NCBI RefSeq assembly: GCF_030698175.1 | Contig: NZ_JAUYNT010000020.1 | Span: 1-64,000, forward strand | Source: Pseudomonas sp. | GTDB lineage: Bacteria; Pseudomonadota; Gammaproteobacteria; Pseudomonadales; Pseudomonadaceae | Reading direction: 5' to 3' | DNA length: 64,000 bases | Shown here: piece by piece, positions 1-8,665 of the stretch | Numbering within the stretch: position 1 is the stretch's first letter | How the letters are laid out: each line of letters opens with the position of its first letter | Made by a program: the position numbers and the translations under genes | The notes under the pieces: model-generated | The model's input: only the letters and a program-made list of their open reading frames with translations | Databases searched by the model: none | Told to the model about the DNA's origin: nothing

Positions 1-83
1 CCCATCCCGAACTCAGTAGTGAAACGATTCATCGCCGATGGTAGTGTGGGGTTTCCCCATGTGAGAGTAGGTCATCGTCAAGC
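1..83 (+). rRNA. rrf: 5S ribosomal RNA, 3' part
   Basis: The window opens inside a 5S rRNA. The conserved block CCGAACTCAGTAGTGAAACG and the GATGGTAGTGTGGGG / CCCCATGTGAGAGTAGG helices are readable, ending near the usual Pseudomonas 3' end. The 5' part lies outside the window. A strong terminator follows directly, so this is the last gene of its rRNA operon. Confidence 0.95.
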
Positions 84-91
84 TTAAACAC

Positions 92-132
92 CAAACCCCT
101 GATCATCGTAAGATGGTCGGGGGTTTGTCTTT
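92..132 (+). terminator. Rho-independent terminator of the rRNA operon
   Basis: Positions 93-107 and 112-126 form a 15-bp stem with G-U wobbles around a GTAA tetraloop, followed by a T-rich stretch. It lies about 10 bases after the 5S end. Confidence 0.88.
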
Positions 133-195
133 GCGCGCAGACAAGTTACAGCGAGTATGTCGTTGTTAATTAGCTGCAATTAATTAACGACGAAA

Positions 196-411
196 TTAGA
201 TACCGGCGAAATACAGCACCAACTTCACCAGACCAAATACCACCAGCACGAAGCACAGTGTGAATAACAAGCCCAGCGCAATAAACTGACTGGGCTTGCC
301 GTGGCCAAAGTCGCGTGCTCGGTTCTTCCCGCTCTGCACACCAAAGGCCGCCGCCAGCACGCTGTGCAGCATCTGCCAGAAAGTCGGTGGCTGTGGGGTT
401 TGATCGTTCAT
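196..411 (-). CDS. DUF2970 family small membrane protein
   Basis: This 71-residue protein has a soluble N-terminal half followed by one hydrophobic helix (about residues 43-69) ending in FAGI. Length and layout match the DUF2970 family of proteobacterial single-pass inner-membrane proteins, whose function is unknown. The N-terminal segment FWQMLHSVLAAAFGVQS is typical of the family. It is convergent with the rRNA operon and stands alone. It is a short but ordinary gene with codon use like its neighbours. Confidence 0.8.
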   Translation of the reverse strand: MNDQTPQPPTFWQMLHSVLAAAFGVQSGKNRARDFGHGKPSQFIALGLLFTLCFVLVVFGLVKLVLYFAGI

Positions 412-582
412 ATGCGGCTCCTGTTTGTTTAGAGCTTAGTCGCTATAACGTCAGCGGCTCACTGCAATCTTTGCAACTGCAGTTCAATGCCTTAAATAAG
501 GAGCGTGCCATGTTCAATCAGGCAGGCGAAGGGGAGCCCGCTCAAAGCGTTACAGGCATTAAGGTGGCGTGAGTCTGAGCGG

Positions 583-1329
583 CTACGGGCGGTATAGGTG
601 TTGGGTATCTGTGTGATACAGCGCCGAATCGGCGAACTGTTCAGCGCCCAGTACCCGTCCAATCAAAATCAACGCTGTGCGGCGAAAGCCTTTGGCTTGG
701 ACCTTGGCTTCGATATCGGCGAGCGTACCGCTGACCCAATCCTGGTCTGGCCAACTGGCGCGGTGTACCACGGCAATTGGGCAGTCGCTGCCGTAGTGCG
801 GCAGCAGCTCGGCAATGATGCGGCTTAGGTGGCTGACACCCAGGTGAATCGCCATGCTCGCGCCGTGGCGTGCCAGATCACCCAACTGCTCGCCATCAGG
901 CATCTCGGACTTGGTGGCATAGCGGGTGAGAATCAGCGTTTGCGAGATGCCCGGCAGCGTCAGCTCGCTTTCCAGCAACGCCGCGCAGGCGGCAGTGGCG
1001 GTGACGCCGGGGATAATCTGGAAGGGAATATTCAGCGCACGCAGATGACGGATTTGCTCGCCAATGGCGCCGTACAGTGACGGATCGCCGGAATGCACGC
1101 GGGCGACGTCTTGACCTTTTTCGTGGGCCTCGTGCAGCAGTTGAATGATGGCTTCCAAGTGCAACTCTGCGGTGTTGACCACGAGTTCGGCGTTATGGCC
1201 TTCGAGCAAAGCTTCTGGCACCAGAGAGCCGGCGTACAGAATGACCGGGCAACTGCGTAGCAAACGCTGGCCTTTTACTGTGATGAGCTCGGGATCGCCG
1301 GGACCGGCACCGATGAAATAGACGGTCAT
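583..1329 (-). CDS. cobM: Precorrin-4 C11-methyltransferase CobM
   Basis: CobM transfers a methyl group from SAM to C11 of precorrin-4, giving precorrin-5 in cytoplasmic aerobic corrin synthesis. The 248-residue length is normal. The tetrapyrrole-methylase signature [14 protein letters not shown] is at residues 7-20 and VHSGDPSLYGA marks the second SAM-binding loop. It is the last gene of the minus-strand operon cbtB-cbtA-cobE-cobM, and its ATG overlaps the cobE stop (ATGA), so translation is probably coupled. Expression should follow the cobalamin riboswitch at 2935-3277. CbiF is the anaerobic homologue, but the gene set here supports CobM. Confidence 0.93.
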   Translation of the reverse strand: MTVYFIGAGPGDPELITVKGQRLLRSCPVILYAGSLVPEALLEGHNAELVVNTAELHLEAIIQLLHEAHEKGQDVARVHSGDPSLYGAIGEQIRHLRALNIPFQIIPGVTATAACAALLESELTLPGISQTLILTRYATKSEMPDGEQLGDLARHGASMAIHLGVSHLSRIIAELLPHYGSDCPIAVVHRASWPDQDWVSGTLADIEAKVQAKGFRRTALILIGRVLGAEQFADSALYHTDTQHLYRP

Positions 1330-1742
1330 GGAGTCTCCAGAATGGTCGTCACGGCAATGGCGCAGGTGGCGTTGGCGTTATTCAGTCGCTCGCCAATCAG
1401 CTCTGCCCGGCGTGCGCTAAGTTGCTCCGCCAGTGCCAGTGCGCTGGCTTGGGCAACCCCGGCGCTGCCGGTTATCCGCAGGCTGAGGGGCGAGTGCAGG
1501 GTAAGGCGCTCAGTATAAAGGCCCAGCAGCTCTGCGCTGGCAAATACCAACGGCAACTGCAAGTGCATGGCCAATTGCTGCAGGCCGGGTTCATCTTGCT
1601 TGTGATTGCTGCTGGCCAGCGCGCTGAGATCAGTGATCTTTAGCTGGTGCTGGTCTAAGGCTTGTTGCAGCAGGTCAAACAACGGCTGCATCAAGCAACC
1701 CCGCCGACAACCAAGACCTGCGACATACAGCGGCTTGGTCAC
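1326..1742 (-). CDS. cobE: Cobalamin biosynthesis protein CobE (CbiG C-terminal-like)
   Basis: This 138-residue protein resembles the C-terminal domain of CbiG and Pseudomonas CobE, needed for aerobic cobalamin synthesis in an accessory role. I chose GTG at 1742 because VTKPLYVAGLGCRRG begins exactly where family members begin; the frame is open to 1826, but that part overlaps the end of cbtA. Motifs seen are GLGCRRGC near the start and ITGSAGVAQASALALA toward the C-terminus, the glycine-rich loop of the CbiG_C fold. It lies 13 bases after cbtA and overlaps cobM by four bases. Confidence 0.82.
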   Translation of the reverse strand: MTKPLYVAGLGCRRGCLMQPLFDLLQQALDQHQLKITDLSALASSNHKQDEPGLQQLAMHLQLPLVFASAELLGLYTERLTLHSPLSLRITGSAGVAQASALALAEQLSARRAELIGERLNNANATCAIAVTTILETP

Positions 1743-1755
1743 GGCGCGGGCTGAT

Positions 1756-2487
1756 TCAGGCGGATTGCTGGCTGCGGCTGAAGAACCAGGCGCTCGCCAA
1801 GCCAAGGGCCGCCCAGAACAACGCATTGGTCAGCAGGGAGGCGGTTACAAATTGCTCAGCCAGCGCTTGTGGCGCCAGGCTTGCGTGTACCTCGGGTTGC
1901 GGTGCGCCGATTAGATGGGGCGCGGCCAGTAGCAACAAGCCTGCAACGCGCAGCGTCCAATGGCCGGCGAATGCCAGCAGGCTCAGGCCGGTCGCGGTGG
2001 CTAGCGCAGTGCCCACCCACCAGCTTTGGCGCTGGACTAAGTCCGCTGCTGCGGTGCCGGGCACCTCTGGTGGTAAGCCGGCAGCCGGGGCCAGGCAGAA
2101 GGTGGCAAAACCGGCAAAACCCCAGAGCAAGCCTTGCCAGGTTTTGTTCGGTGCGCGCAGGGTGAATAAACCTGTAAGCAGCAGCGCAAAGCCAATCGCC
2201 ATCACCAGATTACTCAGGCCAGTCGACAGGGTGCGCTGCCAGCCATCTTCCGGAGCCCAGGCCTCGGCGTCGTGCTCATGGGGTGCGGCTTCAGCGTGCT
2301 CATGTTGATGGGCTGTCGGCATGCTCGATTCATGGTTCTGCTCGGCCACTGGCGCGGCGCTGTTCTCGTAGGTTTCTGCTTCAAGAATTATCGGCGTGAC
2401 CCACAGGCTTTGCAGTAGGGTCAGTAGGAGGGCGGCGAGCAGGCCGGCAAAACCAGCGGTTTGAGCGATACGTTTAAACATAAGCAA
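1756..2487 (-). CDS. cbtA: Cobalt transporter subunit CbtA
   Basis: This 243-residue membrane protein is of the CbtA family, predicted to import cobalt together with CbtB. An N-terminal helix (about residues 10-33) is followed by a histidine-rich periplasmic stretch at residues 51-72 that could gather metal ions, then at least four more hydrophobic segments. The context fits well: a B12 riboswitch and cbtB lie upstream and corrin genes downstream. A second in-frame ATG two codons later (2481) is an equally possible start. Role assignment is by family and operon; transport itself cannot be shown from sequence. Confidence 0.85.
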   Translation of the reverse strand: MLMFKRIAQTAGFAGLLAALLLTLLQSLWVTPIILEAETYENSAAPVAEQNHESSMPTAHQHEHAEAAPHEHDAEAWAPEDGWQRTLSTGLSNLVMAIGFALLLTGLFTLRAPNKTWQGLLWGFAGFATFCLAPAAGLPPEVPGTAAADLVQRQSWWVGTALATATGLSLLAFAGHWTLRVAGLLLLAAPHLIGAPQPEVHASLAPQALAEQFVTASLLTNALFWAALGLASAWFFSRSQQSA

Positions 2488-2635
2488 AATATCTCAACAT
2501 TTTTTTACCGTAAATAAACAGCGCCCGACTCAGCGCGGCGCGCGAGCAATCGCAATGCGCAAAATTCCCTAGGCAGGCGCAGACATCCTGCCGGCTCCGC
2601 TACTAGCGAATTGTCCAGCCGCGCAGCCTAAAGGC

Positions 2636-2821
2636 TCAGTGGCAAGGAAAGGCGGCGCTGTGGCGGGTGTCGTGAGCGGCGTTATGCAGCGCGTCGACAG
2701 GCGCGAAGCCTGCCAGGAAGATCAGCGCCGCGCCGAGCAGGCAGCTGCCGACGGCCAGAATCAGGCGTTGCGACAGGGGGAGGGCGAGGGTAGTGGCGGA
2801 CGACAAAGTGCGAGTAGACAT
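2636..2821 (-). CDS. cbtB: Cobalt transporter subunit CbtB
   Basis: This 61-residue protein has one transmembrane helix (about residues 18-42) and a short C-terminal tail with four histidines (H46, H50, H54, H61), the signature of CbtB. It is the first gene after the minus-strand cobalamin riboswitch, whose 3' end is about 115 bases upstream, so B12 should repress it. A purine-rich AGAAGG lies upstream of the ATG. About 150 bases without an obvious gene separate it from cbtA. Confidence 0.85.
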   Translation of the reverse strand: MSTRTLSSATTLALPLSQRLILAVGSCLLGAALIFLAGFAPVDALHNAAHDTRHSAAFPCH

Positions 2822-2934
2822 ACTGAGGCCTTCTAATCTGAGTTAAACAAGGCAGTAGAGTCGCAGCACGAGCACAGGCGGCAGGGCCTGAAATTCGGCG
2901 CGCACCCGCCCACCGCGGATTGCCAAACAAGGAT

Positions 2935-3277
2935 TCAGGCCGGTCTCCGGGCTTGCGACGACTGTCGTACTGACAGTAGCAGGGTCAGCGTTCCCATGCC
3001 CAAAAGCACAGTGACTACGACGACCCTACCAGACCGTTGAAAAACTACTGCGCTCGGCCATGCAGCGTTGAAATCAGCCTCAGAATGCTCATTTACGCCA
3101 AGTAAACTGCGCTTCTTCGGCTGATTTCGCCTTGCCTGACCTTCGCTCGCTACGTTTTTCAGCGGCCTGTTACGTCTGCTTACCGTTGCGGGGGCAGCGC
3201 CGGACTCGCCCGCTCTTTCGAGATCAGGCCCACCGGCTTCCCGTTTCACCTCGCACACGACGGTGCGAGACACCTGA
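2935..3277 (-). promoter_or_regulatory. Cobalamin riboswitch controlling cbtB-cbtA-cobE-cobM, enlarged by an inserted repeat
   Basis: Read on the minus strand, it shows GGTGAAACGGGAAGCCGGTG, then GCTGCCCCCGCAACGGTAAG, later CACTGTGC, and finally the B12 box AAGCCCGGAGACCGGCC. The closing helix pairs 3272-3277 with 2935-2940. The element is about 340 nt instead of the usual about 200, because a 141-bp copy of repeat family C occupies 3031-3171 between the CCGCAACGGTAAG block and the CACTG block. All conserved core boxes remain on both sides. Confidence 0.9.
3031..3171. repeat. Family C hairpin repeat (MITE-like) inside the riboswitch
   Basis: This 141-bp element has imperfect terminal inverted repeats: AGACCGTTGAAAAACTA on the left and its near complement TACGTTTTTCAGCGGCCTGT on the right. 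An internal inverted repeat GAAATCAGCC...GGCTGATTTC allows it to fold into one long hairpin. It contains no gene. Related copies are at 56138-56279 and 58232-58355, with fragments at 16759 and 24150. Confidence 0.85.
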
Positions 3278-3365
3278 AACAGCCGTCTAGAAAATCACGA
3301 AGCAGGCCTAATCGTCAACCTCGGCGATTGACCTCCGGCATGCCACTGCGTAGCCTGCAGCCTTT

Positions 3366-3531
3366 CGAGGTTCTTCGGCACGGGTTGCCGAAGCTAAGAG
3401 GGAACACGGCAAAACCGTGGCTGCCCCCGCAACTGTAAACGGTCAAAAACCCTTCGACATACCACTGCCAGCCGGCGGGAAGGTGAGGGGATTGCGCAAG
3501 GCGCGGACCGTAAGCCAGGAGACCTGCCTCG
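3366..3531 (+). promoter_or_regulatory. Cobalamin riboswitch controlling cobW-cobN-chlD
   Basis: Conserved blocks in order are AGAGGGAACACGGC, GGCTGCCCCCGCAACTGTAAAC, CCACTGCC, GGCGGGAAGG, and the B12 box AAGCCAGGAGACCTGCC. The closing helix pairs CGAGGT (3366-3371) with GCCTCG (3525-3530). About 115 bases separate it from the cobW ATG. It is divergent from the minus-strand riboswitch, with about 90 bases between the aptamers, so both promoters must lie in that short gap. Confidence 0.92.
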
Positions 3532-3645
3532 CAATGTTTTTGACCACCGGGCGGGGTGTTCCGGTACTGCATGCTTGGCGATCTAGTACTCGCCGTGCCT
3601 GTTGCTGCCGCCCGCCGATCCTATCGATCTCACCCAGGGCCGCAG

Positions 3646-4701
3646 ATGAAAACCCTCGCTAAACTCCCCGTCACCATAGTCACCGGCTTTCTCGGCGCCG
3701 GCAAAACTACCTTGCTGCGGCATATGCTGACCCACGCCGAAGGCCGGCGCATCGCTGTGATAGTCAACGAGTTCGGCGAGCTGGGTATCGACGGCGAAAT
3801 CCTCAAGCAATGCTCGATCGGCTGCTCGGAAGAAGAAGCCAACGGCCGCGTCTACGAGCTGGCCAACGGCTGCCTGTGCTGCACCGTGCAGGAGGAATTC
3901 TTCCCGGTGATGCGCGAGCTGGTGGCGCGCCGTGGCGATCTGGACCATATCCTCATCGAAACCTCAGGTTTGGCCTTGCCCAAGCCGTTGGTGCAGGCCT
4001 TCAACTGGCCGGAAATCCGCAATGCCTGCACGGTGGACGCGGTGATCACCGTGGTCGATAGCCCGGCCGTGGCCGCCGGCACCTTCGCCGCCTTCCCGGA
4101 ACAGGTGGATGCCCAGCGCCAACTGGACCCCAACCTGGATCATGAATCGCCGCTGCACGAATTGTTCGCCGACCAGTTGGCCAGCGCCGATCTGGTCATC
4201 CTCAACAAGGCGGACTTGCTCAGCAGCGATGCCTTGGCCGCAGTGCGCGCGGAGGTGGCCGAAGAGTTGCCATCGGCGGTCAAGGTGATCGAGGCCCATG
4301 GCGGTGAGCTGCCATTGAGCGTGTTGCTGGGACTCAACTGCGAGACCGAGCTGCACATCGACAGCCGCAAGACCCATCACGATCTCGAAGGCCATGAAGA
4401 GCACGATCACGACGAGTTCGACTCCTTCGCCATCGAGTTGCCGGCCGTGGCCGAGACTCAGTTGCTGCAAGCCCTGAAAGATGCGGTGAGTAAGCACGGT
4501 ATCCTGCGCATCAAGGGCTTCGCGGCCATCCCCGGCAAGCCGATGCGCCTGTTGCTGCAAGGTGTCGGTCAGCGCTTCGACAAGCACTTCGACCGTGCCT
4601 GGCTGGCCGACGAAGCCCGGGTGACGCGTCTGGTGATCATCGGCCAAACCCTCGATCAAGCCGTGATCGAAGCCGAACTCAACGCTGCGCTAGCCGGTTA
4701 A
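3646..4701 (+). CDS. cobW: CobW, COG0523 GTPase metallochaperone for cobalamin synthesis
   Basis: This 351-residue G3E-family GTPase is thought to deliver cobalt to the CobN chelatase. The Walker A motif GFLGAGKTT is at residues 14-22. The metal-binding motif GCLCCT (C76, C78, C79) follows, with NKAD at 187-190 for guanine recognition. A histidine/aspartate-rich loop at about 244-256 adds metal ligands. ATG at 3646 is chosen because [14 protein letters not shown] matches the family start; an in-frame ATG at 3571 would add 25 unlike residues. It is the first gene of the riboswitch operon, six bases before cobN. Confidence 0.95.
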   Translation: MKTLAKLPVTIVTGFLGAGKTTLLRHMLTHAEGRRIAVIVNEFGELGIDGEILKQCSIGCSEEEANGRVYELANGCLCCTVQEEFFPVMRELVARRGDLDHILIETSGLALPKPLVQAFNWPEIRNACTVDAVITVVDSPAVAAGTFAAFPEQVDAQRQLDPNLDHESPLHELFADQLASADLVILNKADLLSSDALAAVRAEVAEELPSAVKVIEAHGGELPLSVLLGLNCETELHIDSRKTHHDLEGHEEHDHDEFDSFAIELPAVAETQLLQALKDAVSKHGILRIKGFAAIPGKPMRLLLQGVGQRFDKHFDRAWLADEARVTRLVIIGQTLDQAVIEAELNAALAG

Positions 4702-4707
4702 CTCGCC

Positions 4708-7700
4708 ATGCACCTGCTGCGCACCCAGCCCGGCAGCCAAGTGCCGGCCGACAGCATCGCCGACCTGCAACAGACGCCCGCCGAGCTGGTGATTCTCTGC
4801 ACCGGCGACTCGCACCTGTCGTTGCTGGCCGAGGTGGCGCAGCAGTTGCCGGCCGATTACCCGAGCCTGCGCCTGGCCAGCCCGGCGCAGCTGAGCAATA
4901 ACGCCTCGATCGATTTCTACGTCGAGCAGGTGCTGCAGCACGCCAAGGTCATTTTGATTTCCGTGCACGGGGGCGTCAGCTATTGGCGCTACGGCATCGA
5001 GCGGCTGGTGGAGCTGGCCGAGCGCGGCGCGCGGGTGATTCTGGTGCCCGGCGACGACAGCCCCGATCCGGAGCTGACGGGTCTCAGCAATGTGCCGGCG
5101 GCCGAGGCCGAGCGGCTCTGGCAGTTCCTGCGTCAGGGCGGTGTGGATAACGCCCGGCAGTTATTCAATTGCCTGGCCAGCCGCTGGTTGCAACGCGATT
5201 ACCCCTGGCAGGAGCCCAGTGCTTTGCCGCGTGTGGTGCTTTATCACCCGCGGCAGGCCAAGGCCGAACTGGCCGATTGGCGCGCTGACTGGCAACTGGC
5301 GGGGCAGGGCGACAATCCGGTGGTGGCGCTGCTGTTCTACCGCACCCAGGTGCAGGCGGCCAACACCGGTTTTATCGATGTGTTCTGTGGGCGCTTGCAA
5401 GCTCAGGGCCTGAATCCGTTGCCCATTGCCGTCGCTAGTCTGAAAGAAGCGGCCTGTTTGGCTCAGGTGGAAAGTTGGCTGGATCAGACCAGCGCCGCGC
5501 TGATTATCAACACCACCGGCTTTGCCATGTCCAACCCCGAGGCGCCGGATTTGCGCCCGTTTAGCCGCGACATCCCGGTGCTGCAGGCCATCTGCGCCTT
5601 GGATAACCATGAGCAATGGCAAGCCAGCGCCCAAGGCCTGGGTTCCCGTGACTTGGCCATGCACATAGTGCTGCCCGAGCTGGACGGTCGCTTGATCACC
5701 CGGCCGATCAGCTTCAAGGGTCTGGCCTGGCGCAGTGAGCGCAGCCAGAGCGATGTGGTTTGCTATAAGCCGCACTTGCCGGGGATGGATTTTGTCGCCG
5801 AGTTGGCGCGGCGCTGGACCGAACTGGCGCGCCTGCCCAATAGCGATAAACGCATTGCCCTGGTGCTGGCCAACTACCCGACCCGCGACGGCCGCATCGG
5901 CAATGGCGTGGGGTTGGACACGCCGGCGGCGGCGCTAAATATCCTGTGCGCACTCGAACAGCAGGGCTATCCGGTCGAAGGCTTACCGGAGACTGGTACC
6001 GCCCTGATTCACCAGCTGCTCGGTGGCGTGACTAACGATCTCGACAGCAGCGACCTGCGCCCCTGCGCCCAGAGCCTGGCGCTGGGCGACTACCAGGCGT
6101 TCTTCGCCCAGTTGCCGGCGGCCAATCAGCAGGCGGTGCTGGAGCGTTGGGGCGGCCCCGAGCAGGACCCGATGTTTCGCGGCGGTCGCTTGATGATCGC
6201 CGGCCTGCGCTTCGGTTTGACCTTCGTCGGCATCCAGCCGGCCCGGGGTTATCAGGTGGATGCCAGCGCGGTCTATCACGATCCGGATCTGGTGCCCCCC
6301 CATGGCTATCTGGCGTTTTATTGCTGGCTGCGCACGGTGTTCGCCGCCAATGCCGTGGTGCATGTCGGCAAGCACGGCAATCTGGAATGGCTGCCGGGCA
6401 AGAGCGTCGGCCTCTCGGCGCAATGCTGGCCGGATGCGATCCTCGGCCCGCTGCCGAATGTTTATCCCTTTATCGTCAACGATCCGGGCGAGGGCGCCCA
6501 GGCCAAACGCCGCACCCAGGCGGTGATCATCGACCACCTGATGCCGCCGCTGACCCGCGCCGACAGCTACGGCCCGTTGCGTGATATCGAGCGGTTGGCC
6601 GATGAATATTACGAGGCCAGCCAGCTGGACCTGCGCCGCGCCGGTGAGTTGCGCGGTGAAATCCTCGCCCTGGTGCGTGCCAGTCATCTGGATCAGGAGC
6701 TGGGCCTGCAGCTGAATGACGACCCCAATAGCTGGCTGCCGCAGCTGGATGCCTACCTGTGCGACTTGAAGGAGTCGCAGATCCGCGACGGCCTGCATGT
6801 GTTCGGTGAGTCGCCGGTCGGCACCTTGCGCCGCGACACCTTGTTGGCCTTGTTGCGCATCCCTCGCGGTGATGGCCGGGAGGGCAATGCCAGCCTGTTG
6901 CGCGCCCTGGCCCGTGATCTTGAGCTGGGTTTCGATCCACTGGATTGCGCCATGGCCGCGCCTTGGTCGGGGCCGCGTCCACAGTTGCTGCAAGGCTGCG
7001 GCAGCGATGCCTGGCGCACCACCGGCGACACTCGCGAACGTCTGGAGTTGCTGGCCTTGGGTCTGATCGAGGCAACGGATTTCGAATCCGTTGGGCCGCG
7101 CAGTGCCTTGGTCTTGCAGCGCCTGCATGAGCAAGTAGCGCCGCTGCTGGATGCCTGCGGCCCGGCAGAAATGAGCGGTCTGCTGGCGGCCTTGGCCGGC
7201 CGCTTCGTGCCGGCTGGCCCTAGCGGCGCCCCCAGTCGCGGTCGCCTGGATGTGCTGCCGACCGGGCGCAATTTCTATTCGGTGGATGTGCGTAATCTGC
7301 CGACGCCGACTGCCTGGCGCATCGGCGTGCAGGCCACCGAGCGGCTGTTGGAGCGGCATCGGCAGGACCACGGCGAGCACTTGGCCCAGCTGGGTTTGTC
7401 GGTGTGGGGCACCGCCACCATGCGTACCGGCGGCGACGACATCGCCCAGGCGCTGGCGCTGATCGGCGTGCGGCCAATCTGGCAGGCCGGCAGTCAGCGG
7501 GTCGAACGCTTCGAGGTGCTGAGCCTGGAGCAACTTGGTCGGCCCCGAGTCGACGTGACCCTGCGGGTCTCGGGGTTCTTTCGCGATGCCTTCAGCAACC
7601 TGATCCGGCTGTTCGATGAGGCCGTGCAGGCAGTCGCCGAATTGGATGAGCCGGCGGAGATGAATCCACTGTCGGCGCGAGTCTGGCAGGCGGCGCTGCG

Positions 7701-8454
7701 CTTGCAAGATGACGGCTTGAGCGAGGCCGAGGCGCGGCGTCAGGCCGGCTGGCGAATCTTCGGCTCCAAGCCCGGCGCCTATGGCGCCGGCATCCAGAAC
7801 GCCATCGAAGAGCGGCTGTGGCAGAGTCGCAGCGATCTGGCCGAGGTCTACCTGAACTGGGGCGGCTATGCCTATGGCAAGGGCGCCGAGGGCGCGCCCG
7901 CCCGCGAGCGCTTCGCCGAGCAGCTAGAGGGTCTGCAAGCGGTGCTGCACAACCAGGACAATCGCGAGCACGACCTGCTCGATTCCAACGATTACTATCA
8001 GTTCCAAGGCGGCATGCTGGCGGCGGTGGAAACCTTGCGCGGCGCCAAGGTGGCCAGCTACCACGGCGACAACAGCCAGCCGGATTGCCCACGGATTCGC
8101 ACCCTCAAAGAAGAACTTAATCGAGTGGTGCGAGCGCGGGCGGCTAACCCAAAGTGGATCGCGGGCATGAAGCGCCACGGCTACAAGGGTGCGTTCGAGC
8201 TGGCGGCGACCATCGATTACCTGTTCGCCTTCGATGCCACCAGCGAGCTGATCGACGATCACCAGTACGCCCTGCTGACCGATGCCTATTTGCTCGATAA
8301 GGCCACCCGCGATTTCATCCAACAGCACAACCCCGGTGCCCTGCAAGATATCCTCGAACGCCTGCTGGAGGCCCAGCAACGCGGCCTGTGGCAGAACCCC
8401 GGCGACTATCAGGCAGCCCTGGAAAGTCTGCTGCTGGACAGCGAAGAGTCATGA
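4708..8454 (+). CDS. cobN: Cobaltochelatase large subunit CobN
   Basis: This 1248-residue CobN/magnesium-chelatase H-type protein binds hydrogenobyrinic acid a,c-diamide and inserts Co2+ with ATP hydrolysis by its AAA+ partners. Its length is usual for Pseudomonas CobN. Recognisable segments include GNGVGLDTPAAALNIL, HVGKHGNLEWLPGK (the conserved His/Glu metal-site region, about residue 555) and KEELNRVVRARAANPKWIAGM near the C-terminus. It follows cobW by six bases. No cobS or cobT is seen; the AAA+ and VWA partners are supplied by the downstream chlD. Large antisense open frames across it are GC-driven shadows. Confidence 0.96.
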   Translation: MHLLRTQPGSQVPADSIADLQQTPAELVILCTGDSHLSLLAEVAQQLPADYPSLRLASPAQLSNNASIDFYVEQVLQHAKVILISVHGGVSYWRYGIERLVELAERGARVILVPGDDSPDPELTGLSNVPAAEAERLWQFLRQGGVDNARQLFNCLASRWLQRDYPWQEPSALPRVVLYHPRQAKAELADWRADWQLAGQGDNPVVALLFYRTQVQAANTGFIDVFCGRLQAQGLNPLPIAVASLKEAACLAQVESWLDQTSAALIINTTGFAMSNPEAPDLRPFSRDIPVLQAICALDNHEQWQASAQGLGSRDLAMHIVLPELDGRLITRPISFKGLAWRSERSQSDVVCYKPHLPGMDFVAELARRWTELARLPNSDKRIALVLANYPTRDGRIGNGVGLDTPAAALNILCALEQQGYPVEGLPETGTALIHQLLGGVTNDLDSSDLRPCAQSLALGDYQAFFAQLPAANQQAVLERWGGPEQDPMFRGGRLMIAGLRFGLTFVGIQPARGYQVDASAVYHDPDLVPPHGYLAFYCWLRTVFAANAVVHVGKHGNLEWLPGKSVGLSAQCWPDAILGPLPNVYPFIVNDPGEGAQAKRRTQAVIIDHLMPPLTRADSYGPLRDIERLADEYYEASQLDLRRAGELRGEILALVRASHLDQELGLQLNDDPNSWLPQLDAYLCDLKESQIRDGLHVFGESPVGTLRRDTLLALLRIPRGDGREGNASLLRALARDLELGFDPLDCAMAAPWSGPRPQLLQGCGSDAWRTTGDTRERLELLALGLIEATDFESVGPRSALVLQRLHEQVAPLLDACGPAEMSGLLAALAGRFVPAGPSGAPSRGRLDVLPTGRNFYSVDVRNLPTPTAWRIGVQATERLLERHRQDHGEHLAQLGLSVWGTATMRTGGDDIAQALALIGVRPIWQAGSQRVERFEVLSLEQLGRPRVDVTLRVSGFFRDAFSNLIRLFDEAVQAVAELDEPAEMNPLSARVWQAALRLQDDGLSEAEARRQAGWRIFGSKPGAYGAGIQNAIEERLWQSRSDLAEVYLNWGGYAYGKGAEGAPARERFAEQLEGLQAVLHNQDNREHDLLDSNDYYQFQGGMLAAVETLRGAKVASYHGDNSQPDCPRIRTLKEELNRVVRARAANPKWIAGMKRHGYKGAFELAATIDYLFAFDATSELIDDHQYALLTDAYLLDKATRDFIQQHNPGALQDILERLLEAQQRGLWQNPGDYQAALESLLLDSEES

Positions 8455-8477
8455 ACACACGCATTCCCGTCGATCCC

Positions 8478-8642
8478 GTAGGGTGGGTTAGCCGCATGTC
8501 GCGGTTGTCGAACAACACACCGAAATTGATGCGGCGTAACCCACCATGGGCGCAACGCGGTCCATCGCTTGGTGGGGTACGCGGCGCGCCACCATCGCGT
8601 TTGAATTATCGTTCATTGTTCCGCGCCGCTAACCCACCCTAC
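8478..8642. repeat. Family A intergenic repeat inside the cobN-chlD operon
   Basis: The element begins GTAGGGTGGGTTAGC and ends with the exact complement GCTAACCCACCCTAC, giving a 15-bp perfect terminal inverted repeat. It has an internal TAACCCACCATGG copy. There is no gene inside. It fills nearly all of the 211-base gap between cobN and chlD. Further copies are at 42538, 60454 and, degenerate, at 21236, 36541 and 39524. Confidence 0.75.
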
Positions 8643-8665
8643 ACCAGACATAACGGATTGCTCCC

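Noticed and set aside
3031..3171. Insertion sequence
   Set aside because: The element is only 141 bp with inverted ends and no transposase frame, so it is a hairpin or MITE-like repeat.
5983..7707. 574-codon open frame antisense to cobN
   Set aside because: It is a GC-driven shadow frame of a certain gene. The translated product is low-complexity in Gln/His/Ala and has no family likeness.
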